Both the position numbers and the translations under genes were made by a program. Below are positions 1 through 11,050 of a stretch of DNA of 33,455 bases, in pieces; position 1 is the stretch's first letter, and each line of letters opens with the position of its first letter. Under the pieces are notes generated by a model. That model saw only the letters and a list, made by a program, of their open reading frames with translations, had not been told where the DNA came from and searched no databases. The stretch is from Pseudomonadota bacterium (GTDB lineage: Bacteria; Pseudomonadota; Gammaproteobacteria; Burkholderiales; SG8-39): NCBI GenBank assembly GCA_021811085.1, contig JAJZPQ010000038.1:1-33455 (forward strand), in the 5' to 3' direction.

Positions 1-57
1 GTAGGCCGTACGGCCGGGGCCGCTGCGCAGGAGAGGCGAATTGGCGGAGAAGCGCAT
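1..57 (-). CDS. Possible 5' end of an unidentified gene running off the left edge
   Basis: On the minus strand an ATG at 57-55 opens a frame that stays open to the window edge (19 codons, beginning MRFSANSPLL). A good Shine-Dalgarno-like AGAGG lies 8 nt upstream of it, and it sits just beyond the terminator that closes the atp operon, so it could be the first gene of the next unit. In many betaproteobacteria glmU follows atpC, but this N-terminus does not resemble GlmU. The visible part is too short to identify, and it may not be a gene. Confidence 0.3.
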   Translation of the reverse strand, partial: MRFSANSPLLRSGPGRTAY

Positions 58-91
58 GAATACTGCCTCTCGGACCGATTGAGCGAAAAAG

Positions 92-119
92 AAAAAGGCG
101 GCCGCAGCCGCCTTTTTTT
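92..119. terminator. Intrinsic terminator at the end of the atp operon, probably bidirectional
   Basis: A perfect 6-bp GC stem (GGCGGC at 97-102 with GCCGCC at 107-112, loop CGCA) is extended by an A-run (92-96) pairing with a T-run (113-119). Read on the minus strand it lies about 15-40 bases beyond the atpC stop codon and is followed by a T-rich tail, the form of a Rho-independent terminator. The plus strand also has seven Ts after the stem, so it could stop transcription from either side. Confidence 0.85.
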
Positions 120-134
120 CTTGCGCGAGACGCG

Positions 135-557
135 TTACTTGCGCTGGCGCAGTTTGCGGATCGCTGCGATCTGGGCCGCTGCTTGCGCAAGCTCGGCCAG
201 CGCTTCGGCATATTCCATTTTGCCGCTGCGGTTGGCGAGGTTTTCCTGCGCGAGCTTGTGCGCTTCCAGCGCCTTGGCTTCGTCCAGATCGTGGCCGCGG
301 ATGGCGGTGTCTGCGAGCACGGTAACCACGTTGGGCTGCACTTCGAGTATGCCGCCGGCGACGAAGATCAATTGCTCCTCGGCGCCGTCCGCAGGCTTGA
401 TGCGCACGGTGCCCGGCTTGATGCGCGTGATCAGCGACGTGTGCTTGGGATAGATGCCGAGCTCGCCCTCTTCGCCCGGCAGCACCACGAACTCGGCCTC
501 GCCGGAGTAGATGGCTTCTTCGGCGCTGACGACGTCCACGTGAATTGTATGTGCCAT
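135..557 (-). CDS. atpC: F1Fo-ATP synthase epsilon subunit
   Basis: 140 aa, the normal length for the epsilon subunit. It forms part of the central rotor stalk of F1 and, in bacteria, can inhibit ATP hydrolysis through its C-terminal helices. The N-terminal two-thirds is the beta-sandwich domain, with the family-typical run [20 protein letters not shown] at about residues 24-43. The C-terminal part (about 88-140) is a charged, alanine-rich two-helix hairpin. It is the last gene of the atp operon: a terminator follows, and a 51-base gap containing a strong hairpin separates it from atpD. The start ATG has a purine-rich stretch (AAAAAAAGG) 13 bases upstream rather than a canonical ribosome binding site. 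Confidence 0.97.
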   Translation of the reverse strand: MAHTIHVDVVSAEEAIYSGEAEFVVLPGEEGELGIYPKHTSLITRIKPGTVRIKPADGAEEQLIFVAGGILEVQPNVVTVLADTAIRGHDLDEAKALEAHKLAQENLANRSGKMEYAEALAELAQAAAQIAAIRKLRQRK

Positions 558-579
558 ATGACTTAGAACCTTTTTTTCC

Positions 580-603
580 CGACCCCCGGCACGCCGGGGG
601 TCG
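580..603 (-). promoter_or_regulatory. Strong intercistronic hairpin between atpD and atpC
   Basis: An 11-bp perfect inverted repeat (CGACCCCCGGC, 2-nt spacer, GCCGGGGGTCG) fills the atpD-atpC gap. On the operon mRNA (minus strand) the stem is followed by GGG and an A-run, not Us, so it does not look like a terminator for the operon. On the opposite strand it is followed by CCTTTTT and could stop antisense transcription. An mRNA processing or stability element, or a device setting the beta:epsilon ratio, is inference. Confidence 0.6.
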
Positions 604-608
604 CCTTT

Positions 609-1997
<1,389 letters not shown>

Positions 1998-2044
1998 CTA
2001 AGTCTTCAAATTCAAATTCGGTTGGTCGTTGGCTAACCGCGACG

Positions 2045-2908
2045 TCATACTGCGGCCGCGCCGGCGACGATCTCGGACAGCTCCTTGGTGATGCCCGCCT
2101 GGCGCGTCTTGTTGTAAATCAGCGTCAGCTCGTCGATGACGTTGCCGGCGTTGTCGCTTGCAGCCTTCATCGCCACCATGCGCGCGCTCTGCTCGGAGGC
2201 CATGTTCTCGGTCACCGCCTGGAAGATCAGCGCCTCGATGTAGCGCGTGAGCGTCTGGTCGAGCACGGATTTCGCGTCCGGCTCGTAGATGTAGTCCCAC
2301 GAGCCTTCGGGTGCGCCCAGCTTCTCGCCCGACAGCGGCAGCAGCTGCTCCATCACCGGCTCCTGCTTCATCGTGTTGATGAACCTGGTGTAGAAGATCT
2401 CCAGCCGGTCGAAGCGGTCTTCGATATAGCCGTCGAGCATGATCTTGAGCGCGCCGATCAGCTTTTCCATGTGCGGCTTGTCACCCATGCCGACCACCTG
2501 CGACACCACGTTCGCTCCCAGGCGCTGCATGAAGCCCAGGCCCTTGTTGCCGATGCAGCAGACTTCGAAGCTCTCGCCCTGGGACTCCCACTCGCGCATT
2601 TTCGCAAGCGCCATGCGCAGGATGTTGGTGTTCAGGCCGCCGCACAGGCCTTTGTCTGCGGTGACGACGATGATGCCGACCCGCTTGACCGTGTCGCGCG
2701 TCACCAAATAGGGGTGGCGGTACTCCGGATTCGCGTGCGACAGGTGGGCTGCGACGTTGCGTATCTTGTCGGCATAGGGCCGCGCCGAGCGCGTGCGCTC
2801 CTGCGCTTTGCGCATCTTGGATGCGGCGACCATTTCCATCGCCTTGGTGATCTTGCGCGTGTTTTGCACGCTCTTGATCTTGGTCTTGATTTCCCTGGAA
2901 CCTGCCAT
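2045..2908 (-). CDS. atpG: F1Fo-ATP synthase gamma subunit
   Basis: 287 aa, the usual size. Gamma is the central rotating shaft that couples the c-ring to catalysis in alpha3beta3. The N-terminal coiled-coil helix begins [20 protein letters not shown], a family hallmark, and runs through [15 protein letters not shown]. The middle Rossmann-like domain contains [12 protein letters not shown] at about residues 82-93. The C-terminal helix includes [36 protein letters not shown], matching the conserved gamma C-terminus. It is separated from atpA by 54 bp. Confidence 0.98.
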   Translation of the reverse strand: MAGSREIKTKIKSVQNTRKITKAMEMVAASKMRKAQERTRSARPYADKIRNVAAHLSHANPEYRHPYLVTRDTVKRVGIIVVTADKGLCGGLNTNILRMALAKMREWESQGESFEVCCIGNKGLGFMQRLGANVVSQVVGMGDKPHMEKLIGALKIMLDGYIEDRFDRLEIFYTRFINTMKQEPVMEQLLPLSGEKLGAPEGSWDYIYEPDAKSVLDQTLTRYIEALIFQAVTENMASEQSARMVAMKAASDNAGNVIDELTLIYNKTRQAGITKELSEIVAGAAAV

Positions 2909-2962
2909 TGCCTGTCTCTCGCTAGTTCATGCCCGCTCGCACGGGAACGATGCACTGCTCGC

Positions 2963-4507
<1,545 letters not shown>

Positions 4508-4532
4508 GCTATCTCCTGAACCTTAAATATTC

Positions 4533-5072
4533 TCAGCTCGCGAGCAGGCCGGCGGCCATCGCATTGAGCTTGCCGCGCACCGAGCCGTCGATGACTTCAT
4601 CGCCGACCACCACGCGCACGCCGCCGATGAGCTCGCGCTCGACGCTCACCCGGGGATTGATTTTGCGTTTGAAGCGTTTTTCCAGATCGGCCACCAGACT
4701 CGCGAGCTGCGCCGCGTCCAGTTCGAACGCGGTGCTGATCTGGGCGTCGACCACGCCTTCGCGCTCGTTCTTGAGCGTATCGAACTGGGCATGGATTTCA
4801 GGCAGCAGCGTGAGGCGGTCGTTTTCGATCAACAGAGCGATGAAGTTCTTCGCCTCGGGCGAAAGGTCGGCGGGGCACAAGGACAGGAACAGCTCGCGCA
4901 GCTGGCCCGCGGTGAGGTCGTACTTGGCCAGGCATTCCTGCATATCGGGATGCGCGACGACCTGCGCCAGCGTACGCAGCGTGCCCGACCAGGCGGAAAG
5001 CGCCGCGGCACCGTCGGCGAGGCGGAACACCGCTTCGGCGTAGGGCCGCGCTAAGGTAGCGATCTCGGCCAT
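4533..5072 (-). CDS. atpH: F1Fo-ATP synthase delta subunit
   Basis: 179 aa. Delta (OSCP-like) joins the top of F1 to the peripheral stalk formed by the b subunits. The N-terminus MAEIATLARPYAEAVFRLA is the family start, and the helical N-domain follows. The C-terminal segment PRVSVERELIGGVRVVVGDEVIDGSVRGKL contains the conserved GG(V/I)R(V/I)..GD..IDGS(V/L)R pattern. The gene starts only 6 bp after the atpF stop, as expected for tightly coupled stalk genes. Confidence 0.98.
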   Translation of the reverse strand: MAEIATLARPYAEAVFRLADGAAALSAWSGTLRTLAQVVAHPDMQECLAKYDLTAGQLRELFLSLCPADLSPEAKNFIALLIENDRLTLLPEIHAQFDTLKNEREGVVDAQISTAFELDAAQLASLVADLEKRFKRKINPRVSVERELIGGVRVVVGDEVIDGSVRGKLNAMAAGLLAS

Positions 5073-5078
5073 AAGGGT

Positions 5079-5549
5079 CTACAGCTCCCGCTTCAGCTGG
5101 TTGAGCAGTTCGGCGTGGGCCTGGGCATTGACTTCGCGCTGCAGGATCTTCTCGGCGCCGCTGACTGCAAGGGCGGCCACTTGTTCGCGCAGCACCTCTT
5201 TGGCGCTGGAAACTTCCTGCTGAATTTCGGATTTGGCGCCGGCAAGCAGCCGCTCGCCTTCGGCTTTGGCCGAGCTCTTGGCTTCCTCTATCATCTGCAA
5301 GCCGCGCTTTTCCGCGTGGGCGATGATTTCGGCAGCGCGTGCGCGCGCCTTGACCGTCTCTTCGGCGGCGAGCTTGCCCGAGGCCTCGAGCTGCTGCTTG
5401 CCCTGTTCGCCGGCCGCGAGGCCGTCGGCAATCTGCTTTTGCCGTTCCTCGATCGCCTTCATCAGCGGCGGCCAGACGAATTTGACCGTAAACAGGATGA
5501 AAAGCGCGAACGAAACCGCCTGCGCGAACAGTGTTAAGTTGATGTTCAT
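5079..5549 (-). CDS. atpF: F1Fo-ATP synthase b subunit
   Basis: 156 aa, the standard length of the proteobacterial b subunit, which forms the dimeric peripheral stalk. A single N-terminal membrane helix (about residues 5-25, starting [20 protein letters not shown]) is followed by [20 protein letters not shown], the conserved junction. The rest is a long, charged, alanine-rich coiled coil. It lies between atpE (57-bp gap) and atpH (6-bp gap). Confidence 0.98.
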   Translation of the reverse strand: MNINLTLFAQAVSFALFILFTVKFVWPPLMKAIEERQKQIADGLAAGEQGKQQLEASGKLAAEETVKARARAAEIIAHAEKRGLQMIEEAKSSAKAEGERLLAGAKSEIQQEVSSAKEVLREQVAALAVSGAEKILQREVNAQAHAELLNQLKREL

Positions 5550-5606
5550 GGTCGAATTCCCTCGCGGGCCTGGTCTCGCACGGCAAGACCGGCGGGTGCG
5601 GTCAAA

Positions 5607-5921
<315 letters not shown>

Positions 5922-5930
5922 TTAGGAAAT

Positions 5931-6761
<831 letters not shown>

Positions 6762-6781
6762 TTACAAACTACAAACACAGC

Positions 6782-7150
6782 TTAAGTTTCGTCGCGGGCA
6801 AACAGTGCGAAACTGAATATCAGGATCGAGACGACAAACGACCCCAACAGCCCGACTACCACCACGTCCTGGTAGAGCGCCAGCACCAGCCAAAGCAGCA
6901 AGCCGGCAAGGAAAAGCTTAACCACTTCGGCCTTGAGGGCGGCGAAGATGACTTCCGCTGCGGATTTCCCTTTTTCTTCTGCGCTTTTTGCAGCCAGAAA
7001 CACAAACGCCAGCCCGGAGGTGATGCCGATCAGGCCGCCCAGCAGCGCCGAAATCGCGCCGTGTACGCCTTCGAACCAGGCCGCAATCGATGCGATGATT
7101 ATCGTGGCCAGTACTTGCGACCCGAACACCGGGCGGAACTTTCGCCACAC
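6782..7150 (-). CDS. atpI: ATP synthase protein I (assembly factor)
   Basis: 122 aa, four predicted membrane segments, first gene of the atp operon. AtpI-family proteins assist c-ring assembly and possibly magnesium supply, and are not part of the final complex. The sequence is poorly conserved, so the call rests on size, hydrophobicity, the GxxxG-rich first hairpin (AISALLGGLIGITSGLAFVFLAAK) and position. The start is GTG at 7150, supported by an AGGA ribosome binding site 9 nt upstream and by the promoter only about 25 bases further upstream, which rules out a much longer N-terminus. Confidence 0.9.
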   Translation of the reverse strand: MWRKFRPVFGSQVLATIIIASIAAWFEGVHGAISALLGGLIGITSGLAFVFLAAKSAEEKGKSAAEVIFAALKAEVVKLFLAGLLLWLVLALYQDVVVVGLLGSFVVSILIFSFALFARDET

Positions 7151-7180
7151 TCGCCGCTATCCTCGCTGCAAAACGGCGAG

Positions 7181-7210
7181 ATTATAGCGGCTTTAGCGAA
7201 GCACGGTCAA
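7181..7210 (-). promoter_or_regulatory. Sigma70-type promoter of the atp operon
   Basis: On the minus strand TTGACC (7210-7205, 5 of 6 matches to the -35 consensus) is followed after 18 bp by a perfect TATAAT (7186-7181). Transcription would start near 7174, leaving about a 24-base leader before the atpI GTG. It is among the best-looking promoters in the window, fitting the high expression expected of the ATP synthase genes. Confidence 0.85.
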
Positions 7211-7241
7211 TTCACAATTGGCCATTATCCGGCGCAATGCC

Positions 7242-7255
7242 TTGATCCACATCAA
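7242..7255. promoter_or_regulatory. FNR/ANR-type binding palindrome upstream of the atp promoter
   Basis: TTGATCCACATCAA is a perfect TTGAT-N4-ATCAA palindrome, the consensus of the FNR/ANR family of oxygen-responsive regulators. Its centre (7248.5) is about 74 bp upstream of the predicted atp transcription start, within the range of class I activator sites. The only gene start nearby is atpI, since the neighbouring peroxiredoxin gene ends at 7311. Binding and the direction of any effect are inferred. Confidence 0.6.
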
Positions 7256-7310
7256 TATGTATGGCCGAGCTTCAAGGTATTCGCGCGCTTGTTGCGGCGC
7301 GCAAGCAGCG

Positions 7311-7994
7311 TTAGCGCGGACTGCGTTTTTTCGGCTTGGCCGCCGCTTTGGGAAGGTCGGTCTTGGAAAAGTACCAGTCGGTGTATTCGTAGCCGGCGCG
7401 CGCTCTCGCGTCCGCATCTTTGGCGGTGGCCGGCGGCGGCACGATGACTTTTTCCCCGGGGCGCCAGCCCTCCGGTGTCGCTACGCGGTGCCGGTCGCTG
7501 GTTTGCAGGGCTTCGATCAGCCGCAGAAACTCTTCGACCGAGCGGCCATTGGTCATGGGGTAATAGATCATCGCCCGCACCTTTCCTTCCGGATCGATGA
7601 AGAAGGTAGCGCGCACGGTCGAAGTATCGCTTGCCCCGGGCTGGATCATGCCGTAATCGTGCGCGATGCGCATCGACAGGTCGTCGATGATCGGAAACGG
7701 AATCTCCACGCCGAATTTTTCCTTGATGTTGCGGATCCAGGCGAGGTGCGAATAGGTGCTGTCGATGGACAGGCCCATCAGTTCGCAGCCGAGCCTGCGG
7801 AAGCGCTCGTAGGCGCCGGCGAAGGCGAGGAACTCGGTGGTGCACACCGGCGTGAAATCGGCCGGGTGGGAAAACAGAATCAGCCATTTCCCGCGGTAGT
7901 CCTTCAACGCGCGCGGACCGTGCGTGGTCTTGGCGCTGAAATCCGGCGCCGGTTCGTTGATGCGCGGAATTTTGGCATTCCAGACGTTTTCCAT
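7311..7994 (-). CDS. Peroxiredoxin, AhpC/TSA superfamily, Prx6 (1-Cys) type
   Basis: 227 aa cytoplasmic thiol peroxidase that reduces hydrogen peroxide or organic peroxides. The active-site pattern PxxxTxxC is present (Pro44, Thr48, Cys51 in FSHPADFTPVC). Length and the long C-terminal arm (VATPEGWRPGEKVIVPPP...YEYTDWYFSKTDLP) match the Prx6 group rather than short AhpC. In archaeal-type relatives the C-terminal arm carries extra cysteines around the DWWF motif; here these positions are Tyr and Ser, so only Cys51 and an internal Cys70 remain, suggesting a 1-Cys mechanism with an external reductant. The Lys/Arg-rich tail (AAAKPKKRSPR) is unusual. An AGGAGAG ribosome binding site precedes the ATG. 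It lies 58 bp downstream of the thioesterase gene on the same strand and is probably co-transcribed. Confidence 0.92.
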   Translation of the reverse strand: MENVWNAKIPRINEPAPDFSAKTTHGPRALKDYRGKWLILFSHPADFTPVCTTEFLAFAGAYERFRRLGCELMGLSIDSTYSHLAWIRNIKEKFGVEIPFPIIDDLSMRIAHDYGMIQPGASDTSTVRATFFIDPEGKVRAMIYYPMTNGRSVEEFLRLIEALQTSDRHRVATPEGWRPGEKVIVPPPATAKDADARARAGYEYTDWYFSKTDLPKAAAKPKKRSPR

Positions 7995-8052
7995 TGCTCT
8001 CTCCTGTGCGGCGGAGCCGGGCTCCGTCCTGTATCTGCGTTAGCTTTCTGCG

Positions 8053-8469
8053 CTAATCCTGAAAGCGGGCGATGATTTCCGCCGGAATGACGCCCGCCTT
8101 GAGCCCGTCGGGATCATGCGGATCGCGCAAGCCCCAGACCCTCACTTCGCGCCCCTCGACGACGATATTACCGTTGTTGTGTATCCGGTGCTCGACCACG
8201 AATACCTTGCTGCGCCATTCGCCGACCCAGCTCTCGATGACGATCTGGTCGCCGAAGCGCGACGGGCCGCGAAAGCTCGCGCTCGCGTCGACCAGCGCCA
8301 CCCCGGCCATGCGGTAGTCGGGGAACATCTGCGCCCAGGGCAGGCCGCGGGAACGGAACATCCTTTCGGTCGCGCGATCGAACCAATCGAAATAGCGCGG
8401 GTAAAAGACGATGCGCGCCGGATCGCAATCGGCGAAATCGACCACAATTTCCAAACGGGAAGGCGTCAT
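8053..8469 (-). CDS. Acyl-CoA thioesterase, 4-hydroxybenzoyl-CoA thioesterase (hot-dog) family
   Basis: 138 aa from the chosen start. The N-terminal segment DFADCDPARIVFYPRYFDWFD carries the 4HBT active-site signature, with the likely catalytic aspartate at residue 16. The segment VDASASFRGPSRFGDQIVIE fits the second part of the hot-dog fold. Such enzymes hydrolyse acyl-CoA or aryl-CoA thioesters; the substrate cannot be told from sequence. An in-frame ATG 54 bases upstream would add a Cys-rich stretch unlike the family, so the internal ATG at 8469 is preferred, although no strong ribosome binding site marks either. It is divergent from the isoaspartyl methyltransferase gene. Confidence 0.88.
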   Translation of the reverse strand: MTPSRLEIVVDFADCDPARIVFYPRYFDWFDRATERMFRSRGLPWAQMFPDYRMAGVALVDASASFRGPSRFGDQIVIESWVGEWRSKVFVVEHRIHNNGNIVVEGREVRVWGLRDPHDPDGLKAGVIPAEIIARFQD

Positions 8470-8649
8470 ATCCGTATCGCAGCTAATGAAATTCGAGGCG
8501 CGAAGACTGCAGCGCAAGCACATATCCTACGCGGCGGCCCATGGCCGGGGCCGTATTATGCCGTCTTCCGCGGACAACCATACGTCAGATCGGCCCTGCC
8601 GTGATTACGCGGGATGACAACAGCGGACGGACAAACTAGACTGAAAATT
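8470..8649. promoter_or_regulatory. Divergent intergenic region between the thioesterase and pcm genes
   Basis: About 180 bases between two divergent gene starts. It must contain promoters for the peroxiredoxin-thioesterase pair (minus) and for pcm (plus), but I see no convincing -35/-10 pair in either direction and no clear operator. Confidence 0.4.
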
Positions 8650-9396
8650 ATGGCTAACGATGGCAAGCGGCGTTCTATGCTGTCTACGTTGGGACTAATC
8701 GCGGCGCTCGCCGGCGGCTGCGCTCAAGCGCAGGAGCCCTATGCGCGCGAACGCCAGGCGCTGCTGAAAGAGATCGAAGCCATGGCGCGCGAAACCGGCG
8801 CCGAGACCGGCCGCTCCGTATTCAGCGCACGCGTGATGGCGGCCATAGCCAAGGTGCCGCGCCATCGCTTCGTCTCCGCGGCCTATGGGCCGCTGTCCTA
8901 CGCCAACCGGCCGCTGCCCATAGGACAGGGCCAGACCATCTCCCAGCCCTATATCGTCGCGCTCATGACCGAACTGCTCGACCTCAAAGCCGGCGACGCG
9001 GTGCTCGAAATCGGCACCGGCTCCGGCTATCAGGCCGCAGTCCTGGCCGAGCTCGCGCATAAGGTCTATACGATCGAAATCCTCGAGCCGATCGGAAAGA
9101 ATGCCGCAAGCCTGCTGCAGCAACTGGGCTACAAGAATATCGAAACCCGGATAGGCGACGGCTACGCGGGCTGGCCGCAGCGCGCGCCGTTCGATGCGAT
9201 TATCGTCACTGCCGCCGCGCCGCAGGTTCCGCCGGCGCTGATCGCGCAATTGAAACCCGGCGGACGCATGGTGATTCCGGTCGGCGCGGAAAGCGAAGTG
9301 CAATTCCTGCACGTGATGGTGAAGCAGGCCGACGGTTCGATTCTGAACCAGCGCAGCCTGCCGGTGCGCTTCGTGCCGCTCACCCGCAACGACTAG
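8650..9396 (+). CDS. pcm: Protein-L-isoaspartate O-methyltransferase with an export signal
   Basis: 248 aa from the chosen start. It methylates L-isoaspartyl residues in aged proteins using S-adenosylmethionine, starting their repair. QTISQP at residues 95-100 and the SAM-binding motif VLEIGTGSGYQ at 118-128 are diagnostic, followed by DAIIVTAAAPQVPPALIAQLKPGG and VPLTR at the C-terminus. The first 28 residues form a signal peptide: a basic KRR n-region, a hydrophobic core LSTLGLIAALAGG, then CAQAQE. Cleavage could be after AQA (residue 27), or lipid attachment at Cys24 (AGGC, a weak lipobox). The upstream in-frame ATG at 8614 would only lengthen the n-region. Usual Pcm proteins are cytosolic and lie next to surE and nlpD; this one is solitary and probably acts in the periplasm. 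Confidence 0.9.
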   Translation: MANDGKRRSMLSTLGLIAALAGGCAQAQEPYARERQALLKEIEAMARETGAETGRSVFSARVMAAIAKVPRHRFVSAAYGPLSYANRPLPIGQGQTISQPYIVALMTELLDLKAGDAVLEIGTGSGYQAAVLAELAHKVYTIEILEPIGKNAASLLQQLGYKNIETRIGDGYAGWPQRAPFDAIIVTAAAPQVPPALIAQLKPGGRMVIPVGAESEVQFLHVMVKQADGSILNQRSLPVRFVPLTRND

Positions 9397-9411
9397 CGGC
9401 GCTCACGCCGC
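9396..9411. terminator. Small GC hairpin between the convergent pcm and parB genes
   Basis: GCGGCG (9396-9401), loop CTCA and CGCCGC (9406-9411) form a perfect 6-bp stem in the 20-bp gap where pcm (plus) and parB (minus) converge; the stem begins at the last base of the pcm stop codon. Neither strand has a following T-run, so efficient intrinsic termination is uncertain. Confidence 0.35.
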
Positions 9412-9416
9412 GCGCT

Positions 9417-10256
9417 TCAGCCCTTGAACTTGGACAGCAGGTCGTCGAGGTGCTCGTGGCTGACGTAGCTGATCACCAGCTTGCCCGCGCCCTTCTTGCC
9501 GGGTTTGATTTCGACTTGGGTGCCGAATTTTTCCGACAACTCTTCCTCGAAGCGCAGGACGTCGCGGCTGGTCTTGAGCCGGCTCGATTTCTTCGGCTTC
9601 GGGTGGAGAAGGTCCTGCACCAGCTTCTCGGTTTCGCGCACCGACAGCCCGCGTTCGGCCACGCGCAAAGCGAGGTCTTCCTGGCGCCGGCCTTCTAGCG
9701 CGAGCAACGCGCGCGCATGGCCCATGTCGATCTTGCTGTCGTAGAGCAATACTTGCACCGATTGCGGCAGGTTCAGCAGGCGCAGCAGATTGGAGGTCGC
9801 GGCGCGCGAGCGGCCCACGGCTTCAGCCGCTTCCTGGTGGGTCATCTTGAATTCGTTGATCAGGCGGTGGATGCCGGTGGCCTCTTCCAGCGGATTCAGG
9901 TTCTCGCGCTGGATGTTTTCGATCAGTGCCATCGCGAGCGCGGCCGAATCGGGCACCTCGCGCACCACCACAGGTACTTCGCGCAGGCCCGCAATTTTCG
10001 CTGCGCGCCAGCGCCGTTCGCCGGCGATGATTTCATAGCGCCCCTTGGCCAGCGGCCGCGCCAGGATCGGCTGCATCACGCCCTGCGCCTTGAGCGAGCG
10101 CGCCAGCTCCTCCAGAGAGGCCTGGTCCATGCGCGTGCGCGGCTGATACCTGCCCGGCTGCAGCTCTTCCAGCTTGAGCGTCTTGAGCGCGTCGCCGGCG
10201 CCTGCTTCCTCGTCCTTGGCCAACAGCGCGTCCAGCCCGCGTCCCAGTCCTTTCAT
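9417..10256 (-). CDS. parB: Chromosome partitioning protein ParB (CTPase, parS-binding)
   Basis: 279 aa from ATG 10256. ParB binds parS centromere sites, loads onto DNA as a CTP-gated clamp and is moved by ParA. The start MKGLGRGLDALLA is the family N-terminus and is preceded by GAGGAAG as ribosome binding site; in-frame codons further upstream belong to parA in another frame. GERRWRAAKIAGL (79-91) and ENIQRENLNPLEEA (113-126) are the conserved CTP-binding boxes. The helix-turn-helix lies at about 139-160 (THQEAAEAVGRSRAATSNLLRLL). The C-terminal dimerisation domain ends in HLDDLLSKFKG. It starts 14 bp after the parA stop. Two parS sites lie upstream of the same operon. Confidence 0.98.
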   Translation of the reverse strand: MKGLGRGLDALLAKDEEAGAGDALKTLKLEELQPGRYQPRTRMDQASLEELARSLKAQGVMQPILARPLAKGRYEIIAGERRWRAAKIAGLREVPVVVREVPDSAALAMALIENIQRENLNPLEEATGIHRLINEFKMTHQEAAEAVGRSRAATSNLLRLLNLPQSVQVLLYDSKIDMGHARALLALEGRRQEDLALRVAERGLSVRETEKLVQDLLHPKPKKSSRLKTSRDVLRFEEELSEKFGTQVEIKPGKKGAGKLVISYVSHEHLDDLLSKFKG

Positions 10257-10270
10257 CGTCGCTTCCTCAT

Positions 10271-11050
10271 CTAGGCGAGCGCGGCGGCCGAACGCAGCAG
10301 CAGTTCGTCGGCCAGCGCGATGTAGGCCTGCGAGCCTTTGCACGCCTTATCCAGATTCACCGCGGGTGCGCCATAGCTCGGCGCTTCGGCCAGACGCACG
10401 TTGCGCGGAATGATGGTTGCGTACAGCTTGTCGCCGAAATGCTGCTGCAGCTGCGCCGAGACCTGCTGCGCGAGCGAGTTGCGCGGATCGTACATGGTGC
10501 GCAGCAAGCCTTCGATCTCCAGCCGCGGATTGAGGTGCTTGCGCACCTTGCGTATGGTTTCGACCAGATCGCTCAAGCCTTCCAGCGCGTAATACTCGCA
10601 CTGCATCGGGATCATCACCGCGTCGGCCGCGACCAGCCCGTTGAGCGTGAGCAGGTTGAGCGCGGGCGGGCAGTCGAGCAGGATGAAATCGTAGTCCGAC
10701 GCAATCGCGGTCAACGCCGACTTGAGCCGCGTTTCGCGGTTGTCCAATCCCACCATTTCGACTTCGGCACCGGCCAGTTCGCGATTCGCCGGCAGCAAGT
10801 CGTAGCCGCCGCTTTCGGATTTCTGCCGCGCCGCCTGAACGGTGGTGAGGCCGAGCAGCACCTGATACACCGAGCTCTGCAAGCCGCGCTTGTCGATGCC
10901 GCTGCCCATGGTGGCGTTGCCCTGCGGATCGAGATCGATCAGAAGCACGCGCTTGCCGGCGGTGGCGAGGCCGCCGGCGAGATTGACGCTGGTGGTCGTC
11001 TTGCCAACGCCGCCTTTCTGGTTCGCGACCGCGAGGATGCGTGCGCTCAT
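10271..11050 (-). CDS. parA: Chromosome partitioning ATPase ParA (Soj)
   Basis: 259 aa, the size of chromosomal Soj-type ParA, without the N-terminal helix-turn-helix found in plasmid ParA. The deviant Walker A motif KGGVGKTT is at residues 12-19, with LLIDLDPQGNAT and FILLDCPPALNLLTLN as the Walker A' and B regions. It is the ATP-dependent partner of ParB in origin segregation. The start ATG overlaps the rsmG stop in the tetranucleotide ATGA (11050-11047), and parB follows 14 bp downstream, giving the operon mnmG-rsmG-parA-parB. Confidence 0.98.
   Translation of the reverse strand: MSARILAVANQKGGVGKTTTSVNLAGGLATAGKRVLLIDLDPQGNATMGSGIDKRGLQSSVYQVLLGLTTVQAARQKSESGGYDLLPANRELAGAEVEMVGLDNRETRLKSALTAIASDYDFILLDCPPALNLLTLNGLVAADAVMIPMQCEYYALEGLSDLVETIRKVRKHLNPRLEIEGLLRTMYDPRNSLAQQVSAQLQQHFGDKLYATIIPRNVRLAEAPSYGAPAVNLDKACKGSQAYIALADELLLRSAAALA

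Noticed and set aside
7193-7417. A 74-codon minus-strand frame overlapping the atp promoter and the end of the peroxiredoxin gene
   Set aside because: It spans the promoter and FNR-type box and overlaps the peroxiredoxin gene in another frame; there is no family resemblance.
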